From assembly GCA_916613615.1 (NCBI GenBank), contig OU744721.1, positions 79,613,060 through 79,677,059 on the forward strand: DNA of 64,000 nt, in the 5' to 3' direction. The translations under genes and the position numbers were made by a program. A model generated the notes under the pieces. The model saw only the letters and a program-made list of their open reading frames with translations, searched no databases and had not been told where the DNA came from. The stretch is from Steromphala cineraria (lineage: Eukaryota; Mollusca; Gastropoda; Trochida; Trochidae). Positions 62,401 to 64,000 of the stretch are shown here, piece after piece; within the stretch, counting starts at the first letter, position 1; every line of letters begins with the position of its first letter.

Positions 62401-63880
62401 TCCCACGTGTCAATACCATCATGACAGAAGGGGTCAATCTCCTTCCACGTGTCAATACCATCACTATGGAAGGGGTCAATCTCCTTCCCACGTGTCAATA
62501 CCATCATGATTGAAGGGTTCAATCTCCTTCCCACGTGTCAATACCATCATGACAGAAGGAGTCAATCTCCTTCCTATGTATCAATACCATCATGACAGAA
62601 GGGGTCAATCTCCTTCCCACATGTCAATACCATCATGACGGAAGGGGTCAATCTTCTTCCCACTTGTTACACCACTGAATAGCATATTGAACTTACTAAT
62701 GACACAATCAGTGGTCCTGTTGGTGGCCCCGGTGCCATCAGTTGTGAATTCAGAAGGGCAATTCTGACACTGCAGGAAACGTTGTTCAAGTGAGTTGTCT
62801 CTGTACTTCCCTGGCGGACAGGCGGTGCAGATCTTGGATCCAGGGGGAGTTTCATGTTGGCCTGGTGGGCACACGACTGCAACACAAATATTGAAATGTT
62901 AAACATCCAAACTGACATAAGCATTACGTCATAAGAAACATGCCTCAGAATCATTTATATACAAATCTTTTCTCGTGTCTAATATCATAAAATTATTTCA
63001 TAGAATTATAAATAGAATAATGAGATTGAATTATAATAAATCCAATGACTGATTGATCTATAGAACACTAGCAGTGACAATTTCTCTATAAGCATATCTA
63101 CTGGATATTGTGATCAGTTAAGTGAAAAAAACAACCTACACTGGCAGAGAGTTTCATTATTAGCGCCCTCGTCCACTGTTGTGTAGCTCGGCTCACAGTC
63201 ATCGCACATGCGCTGCCACCTGGCGGCCTGGTACTTTCCTCGTGGACAAAGCAGACAGACACGGCTCTCGTCGATGTAGCTGCCTGCCTCACAAGGAGCT
63301 GCACAAAGGATAAAAAAATTTGATTATAAACACAGATAAACATTTGACAGTTGTTTTTGAAGGACGAAAGAATCATGTTTTCTTTTCATTGAAGTTTGAG
63401 GAATTTATTTCAAAGAGCTGCTTCAGAGGCATTCTAGAAGCTGAAAATATCAGCAAGACAAGAGGGACAAGTTCTTAATTGTTGACAATGCCAGAAATTC
63501 GTAAAATAATCATACCAGTTTCAATCCCATGTTGCAAATGAGAGCACAGTTATTTTTTCTCTAGATATATGTCGATAACAATCCATAAAACTCATTGTTC
63601 CACTAATACTTAAAATATATACAGTATACACCCTTTAAAATCGAATTGAAAAGAGGGTATGAATAGATTAACTTTTCCATTTGAATATTTTTGTGAGACG
63701 ACCCTGAGATCTACTCACGCAGGAAGCATCCCGAGGAAGAGGTTGTCTTGGGTCCCTCTGTAGTGTTACCGTCCTGGCACTGGAGGCACTCATCGTGCAG
63801 GGACTGGGTCCGATAGTACCCCTGGGGACACTCCTTGCATGTCCCGTCTTCCTGCAGCTCTGTACCAGACTCACAGTCGT
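29232..63880 (-). CDS. Multi-module ephrin-receptor-like repeat / EGF single-pass membrane protein, 3' part of gene (24 exons)
   Basis: This is a gene-level entry; the 5' end lies beyond the right edge. Joining the 24 exons listed below gives one open frame of 1,271 residues ending in TAA at 29232-29234. Order from N to C: 17 six-cysteine modules of the ephrin-receptor-like (GCC2/GCC3) type, one per exon; a three-exon domain with an RRRKR site; one more cysteine module; an EGF domain; a transmembrane helix; and a 62-residue cytoplasmic tail. Module exons start with two bases and end with one base of a split codon (phase 1-1), the signature of exon duplication and shuffling. Every junction has GT/AG and a matching phase, which is strong evidence that the model is real. 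Role is inferred only: a cell-surface receptor or adhesion protein, extracellular part disulfide-rich, ligand unknown. I cannot give an orthologue name; SCUBE- or SVEP1-like labels would rest only on the shared module. Confidence 0.9.
30068..30167 (-). CDS. Exon: transmembrane helix, anchor 1
   Basis: 100 nt, entering in phase 1 and leaving in phase 2. After VESNLQ comes a hydrophobic run of about 22 residues (WIIIGVCAGIFVLLV, SILVIGYF) and the stop-transfer CCRK. This is a single-pass type I anchor; the CC pair at the inner face could be palmitoylated (inference). Donor GTGAGT. Confidence 0.9.
30396..30503 (-). CDS. Exon: EGF-like domain
   Basis: 108 nt, phase 1-1. It encodes a complete EGF module with six cysteines spaced C-x6-C-x5-C-x4-C-x1-C-x8-C: PCAINNDYCKNDGIC, QNGVCAC, FYTGDDC. 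Acceptor TTGCAG, donor GTATGT. It has no calcium-binding DxNEC-type start, so it is probably a non-calcium EGF. Its phase-1 donor could feed either of the two transmembrane exons in the window. Confidence 0.9.
30952..31043. repeat. Inverted repeat, arms about 41 bp
   Basis: The left arm includes GTGTGCATTTGGGTCATTTG and the right arm the complement CAAACGACCCAAATGC, with ACAGAACGTCATATG/CGTATGATGTTCTGT at the outer ends. Just upstream, TTCATCTTTGATTCACACCT occurs twice (30802 and 30850). It is intronic, between module 18 and the EGF exon. Confidence 0.85.
31385..31416. promoter_or_regulatory. Pair of TGACGTCA palindromes
   Basis: Exact TGACGTCA at 31385-31392 and 31409-31416, with CGACGTCA just upstream (about 31367). 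Other single copies lie at 3665 and 10563. It is intronic, between module 18 and the EGF exon. Confidence 0.4.
31778..31939 (-). CDS. Exon: ephrin-receptor-like module 18 (membrane-proximal)
   Basis: 162 nt, phase 1-1. Motifs are VCQKGEF, CQTCPMNQYQDQTG, CTDCPDSYST and AEC. Acceptor TTGCAG, donor GTAAGT. It is separated from the other 17 modules by the domain with the basic site. Confidence 0.9.
32496..32589 (-). CDS. Exon: juxtamembrane domain, part 3
   Basis: 94 nt, entering in phase 0 and leaving in phase 1. It reads TAAGITDPTLESG, TTNVVCLGGAV and STDQC. It closes the unusual domain and restores phase 1 for the following cysteine module. Donor GTGAGT, acceptor TTTCAG. Confidence 0.82.
32705..33115. 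repeat. Degenerate AATTCAAGTACTTTTCAAG repeats
   Basis: Several loosely spaced copies of AATTCCAGTACTTTTCAAGG and its variants, some with GGACAT. They lie in the intron between juxtamembrane parts 2 and 3. A separate 24-bp direct duplication (ACGTCACAATTCCAACATCC) lies at 33365-33412. Confidence 0.65.
33215..33311 (-). CDS. Exon: juxtamembrane domain, part 2
   Basis: 97 nt, entering in phase 2 and leaving in phase 0. It reads QRIADTQSSR then an amphipathic stretch LVKQALSDLDGVKDGL, probably a helix. Acceptor CTTCCAG, donor GTAAAC. It has no cysteines. Phase match to both neighbours supports it despite its small size. Confidence 0.8.
33586..33862 (-). CDS. Exon: juxtamembrane domain, part 1, with RRRKR cleavage-type site
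   Basis: 277 nt, entering in phase 1 and leaving in phase 2. It encodes about 92 residues unlike the flanking modules: alternating hydrophobic strands (RVFFVATVV, NLVIFTITNIY), four cysteines (TDCG, LCRGASC, RLCQN) and then GKRRRKRATRSEFDI. RRRKR matches the furin/proprotein-convertase consensus R-x-K/R-R. I do not recognise the fold; a SEA/GAIN-like proteolysed domain is only a guess from the position before the membrane and the basic site. Confidence 0.85.
34033..34188 (-). CDS. Exon: ephrin-receptor-like module 17
   Basis: 156 nt, phase 1-1. Motifs are DCAEGKEY, CIKCKIGK, CYNCPDGMST and GC. The donor GTTGGT is non-optimal but is the only one that keeps the phase into the next exon. Confidence 0.85.
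34478..34642 (-). CDS. Exon: ephrin-receptor-like module 16
   Basis: 165 nt, phase 1-1. Motifs are DCEAGYYR, CQECGQGRYQP, CEECIDGYTT and NASC. Acceptor CTTCAG, donor GTGAGC. Confidence 0.9.
34867..35093. repeat. Near-perfect long inverted repeat, arms about 104 bp
   Basis: The left arm (34867-34970) and right arm (34986-35093) are almost exact reverse complements, with a loop of about 15 nt. Key pieces are CAACCCACGAAAGAGTGCCC and its complement, with matching AATAAGTTTATTATCTAC flanks. It lies in the intron between modules 15 and 16. Confidence 0.95.
35275..35905 (-). pseudogene. Decayed copies of the 3' end of exon module 15
   Basis: Three segments (about 35848-35905, 35668-35724 and 35275-35330) resemble the last 40-55 bases of exon 36384-36554 plus its donor. 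The best copy reads, on the minus strand, ACAGTCAGGGCCAACTGTTA then CCTAGGTGAGC, matching the exon's ACAGTCAGGGCAAACTGTAA then CCTTGGTGAGA. They are embedded in a degenerate tandem repeat of about 180 bp that shares TTTTTGATAATTATTTTTCA. The open frame is lost, so they are not active exons. Confidence 0.7.
35926..36073. repeat. Inverted repeat, arms about 47 bp, loop about 50 nt
   Basis: The left arm includes TACCATGTTTATCTCATC (ends 35976) and the right arm GATGAGATAAACATGGTA (from 36027), continuing outward to TATCTGTC/GACAGATATTC. It is in the same intron as the 104-bp hairpin. Confidence 0.9.
36165..36213. promoter_or_regulatory. Cluster of three TGACGTCA (CRE/ATF-type) palindromes
   Basis: Exact TGACGTCA at 36165-36172, 36185-36192 and 36206-36213, followed by TGACGTTA at 36226. 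The core matches the CREB/ATF site. It is intronic, just downstream of module 15. Function is inferred only; the palindrome may simply belong to a repeat. Confidence 0.45.
36237..36263. repeat. Perfect 13-bp-arm palindrome
   Basis: GAGTGGTGATAAA, one central base, then its exact complement TTTATCACCACTC. A weaker relative (GTGACGATAAAGGTTATCGC) follows at once. Confidence 0.9.
36384..36554 (-). CDS. Exon: ephrin-receptor-like module 15
   Basis: 171 nt, phase 1-1. Motifs are ECASGKY, CQDCALGTYQPDSG, CATCPPGTTT and ANC. Donor is GTGAGA. Decayed copies of its 3' end lie 0.5-1.1 kb further into the following intron. Confidence 0.9.
37191..37741. mobile_element. 551-bp MITE with perfect 26-bp terminal inverted repeats
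   Basis: Both ends begin CCGGGAATCCTCGTATTTAA followed by GCCCTG, exactly complementary over 26 bp, and are flanked by TA on each side, a Tc1/mariner-type target duplication. The interior has extra inverted TTAAGCCCATGGGCTTAA motifs and no transposase frame. It sits 42 nt downstream of the module-14 exon. Confidence 0.93.
37784..37948 (-). CDS. Exon: ephrin-receptor-like module 14
   Basis: 165 nt, phase 1-1. Motifs are QCPKGQFRPDS, CRECGQGTYQPDSG, CISCDNNFNT and TDC. Its YQPDSG is shared with neighbouring modules 13 and 15, consistent with recent local exon duplication. A 551-bp MITE begins 42 nt beyond the exon end. Confidence 0.9.
38899..39057 (-). CDS. Exon: ephrin-receptor-like module 13
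   Basis: 159 nt, phase 1-1. Motifs are TCSPGAYR, CTQCEKGKYQPNSG, CEDCTDGFTT and LC. Acceptor CCACAG, donor GTGAGT. Confidence 0.9.
39566..39724 (-). CDS. Exon: ephrin-receptor-like module 12
   Basis: 159 nt, phase 1-1. Motifs are VCPPGQYR, CSSCARGLYQ, CETCDEGYNTD and NDC. Acceptor TTGTAG, donor GTGAGT. Confidence 0.9.
39832..40226. repeat. Loose tandem array of CACATGTACTAC-type units, intronic
   Basis: Imperfect 20-40-bp units built from TTCACATGTACTACTTCTA and CTCTTATGCACATGTA variants. It lies between modules 12 and 11, within about 48 nt of the module-11 donor. Confidence 0.85.
40274..40435 (-). CDS. Exon: ephrin-receptor-like module 11
   Basis: 162 nt, phase 1-1. Motifs are HCEPGFYAF, CTPCPVGYFK, CTKCSPDKTT and AEC. 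Donor GTAGGT; a loose TTCACATGTACTAC-type array begins about 48 nt beyond it. Confidence 0.88.
40756..40920 (-). CDS. Exon: ephrin-receptor-like module 10
   Basis: 165 nt, phase 1-1. Motifs are YCDKGNGF, CSQCEVGFYK, CVTCPKNYTTEE and DGC. Acceptor TTTCAG, donor GTAAGT. Confidence 0.88.
41061..41600 (+). mobile_element. 5'-truncated LINE fragment (ORF2 C-terminus), frameshifted
   Basis: The plus strand encodes SFCDDSVETLVHLSLECS, the CxxC...H..C zinc-knuckle-like end of a LINE reverse-transcriptase protein. A second frame then carries LLAKFHLYKCKLN and FNIEKTRYFCKSQ. The change of frame near 41345 shows it is dead. It lies in the intron between modules 9 and 10, antisense to the gene. Confidence 0.7.
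41885..42140 (+). mobile_element. Short dispersed repeat with ATGCCCCC/GGGGGCAT ends
   Basis: It starts GTTTGTGAAACACGAATGCC, carries GGTCAAGGTCACAAGGTCA, (GGAC)-type GGACAGACGGACAG and ends CGATTCGGGGGCATAA. The C-run and G-run ends can pair. The architecture parallels the 15.2-17.0-kb element. No coding capacity. Confidence 0.65.
42207..42353 (-). CDS. Exon: ephrin-receptor-like module 9
   Basis: 147 nt, phase 1-1, the shortest module. Motifs are SCPPGMQG, CSQCPADTFK, CEPCTGDKTSDD and TSC. Acceptor TTTCAG, donor GTAAGT. Confidence 0.88.
42722..43345 (-). mobile_element. 5'-truncated LINE fragment with CTGT tail
   Basis: The minus strand encodes SVCKFRISLHSLKIQ, then after a frame break CSYCSSGETEDEAHIFLFC, a LINE C-terminal zinc-binding motif, and ends near SLKSRDQQR-stop. 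Its 3' end is AATAAACATG followed by (TCTG)n, typical of LINEs with a microsatellite tail. It lies in the intron between modules 8 and 9. Confidence 0.75.
43689..44912. repeat. 47-bp tandem array, about 26 copies, intronic
   Basis: The unit contains AAGGATTGTAAGGGTCTC, GCAGATAACAAATACCCTA and TAAAGCTGAC. Variation includes TCTCGCAG versus TCTCACAG (CpG to CpA), AAGG versus AGGG, and TATAAAGC versus TATATAGC in a late subgroup. It ends 23 nt from the donor of exon 44936-45091. Confidence 0.97.
44936..45091 (-). CDS. Exon: ephrin-receptor-like module 8
   Basis: 156 nt, phase 1-1. Motifs are NCEAGYK, CDVCGYGNYQP, CIECGLN and EEDC. The acceptor TGTGAAG is less pyrimidine-rich than the others, so the left boundary is the least certain of the set. 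The donor is GTGAAC, with the 47-bp array starting 23 nt beyond it. Confidence 0.83.
45332..45502 (-). CDS. Exon: ephrin-receptor-like module 7
   Basis: 171 nt, phase 1-1. Motifs are FCLEGQ, CELCPQGTW, CTECSDQLYTT and DKC. Acceptor is GTGCAG and donor GTAAGC. Confidence 0.88.
45701..46442. repeat. 8-bp satellite, about 92 copies, intronic
   Basis: Repeats of TATCAACA with TATCAATA and TATCCACA variants. An 8-bp period read in threes gives an 8-residue repeat (QHINISTY), hence a long open frame of 300 codons on the plus strand that is an artefact. It begins 38 nt from the donor of exon 46480-46650. Confidence 0.97.
46480..46650 (-). CDS. Exon: ephrin-receptor-like module 6
   Basis: 171 nt, phase 1-1. 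Motifs are ICAAGQ, CKDCEVDTYQP, CTPCGLKKG and EETQC. Two AGs occur at the acceptor (CACAGAG); the first keeps the phase. The donor lies about 38 nt from the 8-bp array. Confidence 0.87.
47209..47385 (-). CDS. Exon: ephrin-receptor-like module 5
   Basis: 177 nt, phase 1-1. Motifs are YCPDGHE, CRMCPRGKFR, CQPCTSGKTTDD and NSAQC. The acceptor is TTGTCAG, the donor GTGAGT. Confidence 0.88.
48052..48216 (-). CDS. Exon: ephrin-receptor-like module 4
   Basis: 165 nt, phase 1-1, first exon after the giant array intron. Motifs are VCYAGT, CESCPIGQYQP, CESCGISYTT and NGTTDC. The donor is GTATGT, slightly weaker than the others. Confidence 0.88.
48217..48940. other. Intron flank before the giant array
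   Basis: Unique AT-rich sequence containing the acceptor for module 4. I see no additional exon or repeat here. Confidence 0.6.
48941..62665. repeat. 13.7-kb tandem array of a 42-43-bp unit inside one intron
   Basis: About 320 head-to-tail copies. The unit contains TCAATACCATCATGACGGAA, GGGGTCAATCTCCTTCC and a CACGTG junction; units with CC instead of CCC are 42 bp. A common subtype has ATCACTA in place of ATCATGA. Because 43 is not a multiple of three, three copies (129 bp) read as a 43-codon open frame, producing many false open frames on both strands. The array lies in the intron between modules 3 and 4 and contains higher-order duplications. Confidence 0.98.
62697..62876 (-). CDS. Exon: ephrin-receptor-like module 3
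   Basis: 180 nt, phase 1-1, the longest module here. It reads VCPPGQ, CTACPPGKYR, CQNCPSEFTT and NRTTDC. Its donor (GTAAGT) lies only about 30 nt before the start, in transcript sense, of the 13.7-kb tandem array, so the intron that follows is about 14.5 kb. Confidence 0.9.
63140..63298 (-). CDS. Exon: ephrin-receptor-like module 2
   Basis: 159 nt, phase 1-1. Core motifs are PCEAGSY, CLLCPRGKYQ, CDDC and a final NETLC, which is also an N-glycosylation sequon. Donor is GTAGGT, acceptor TGCAG. Confidence 0.9.
63719..63880 (-). CDS. Exon: ephrin-receptor-like module 1 (of those in window)
   Basis: 162 nt, phase 1-1. The six cysteines follow the pattern DCESG...CKECPQGYY...CLQC...GC. Acceptor is CTCCAG, donor is GTGAGTAG. 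The incoming intron reaches the window edge, so an upstream exon is expected outside. Confidence 0.9.
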
Positions 63881-64000
63881 CTGGAGACACGGAGTAAGCA
63901 AAATAAGTAAATTAGTTTAAATACATTATCTCCTATCTTTATTATTGGTTATAGACTGTCTCGAACTTCAAACCGATGTTCTACTCATGCTAAACCAAAC

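Noticed and set aside
48941..62665. CRISPR array
   Set aside because: Units are contiguous 42-43-bp copies with no unique spacers, in an animal intron.
48999..62874. Dozens of 60-215-codon open frames on both strands of the array
   Set aside because: They follow from a 42/43-bp unit without stops in some frames; they recur in all frames and shift with unit length, so they are not genes.

Overview
The window is animal nuclear DNA. It is AT-rich, with small exons separated by large introns, canonical GT-AG splice sites and many dispersed repeats. The repeats have a marine-invertebrate, most likely molluscan (bivalve-like), flavour: elements ending in CCCCCGCAA/TTGCGGGGG hairpins, a GGACGGACGG-bearing repeat, GCGACGTTTCG foldbacks and LINE 3' ends with a CTGT tail. 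No bacterial-style genes, operons or CRISPR arrays are present. The species assignment is inference from repeat style only.

The main content is the 3' part of one large minus-strand gene, entering at the right edge and read right to left. Twenty-four coding exons (63880 down to 29232; 3,818 coding bases, 1,271 residues plus stop) join with consistent phases and no internal stop. Seventeen consecutive exons each encode one six-cysteine ephrin-receptor-like (GCC2/GCC3-type) module and nearly all are symmetric phase 1-1. They are followed by an unfamiliar three-exon juxtamembrane domain with an RRRKR furin-type site, an eighteenth cysteine module, an EGF domain, a transmembrane helix and a 62-residue tyrosine-rich cytoplasmic tail. 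The product looks like a single-pass cell-surface receptor or adhesion protein of unknown ligand.

Downstream, 14142-8746 on the same strand holds a second membrane-anchor cassette: a transmembrane exon with a phase-1 acceptor, a 140-nt exon, two microexons (19 and 25 nt) and a terminal exon. I see no convincing extracellular exons between 14.1 and 28 kb. This set could therefore be an alternative 3' end of the large gene, or the end of a separate gene whose 5' part I could not recognise.

Introns carry striking tandem arrays: 13.7 kb of a 42-43-bp unit (48941-62665, about 320 copies), a 47-bp array (43689-44912), an 8-bp array (45701-46442) and a looser array (39832-40226). All four begin within about 20-50 nt downstream of a 5' splice site. 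The 43-bp array varies mainly at CpG positions (CG to TG or CA), suggesting germline cytosine methylation. Other repeats are a 551-bp MITE with perfect 26-bp inverted termini, a 217-bp foldback with a poly-C core and 9-bp target duplication, several long hairpins, a tRNA-derived SINE, two truncated LINEs and decayed copies of one exon's 3' end. The left 8.7 kb and about 14.2-28.3 kb show no gene I can support.
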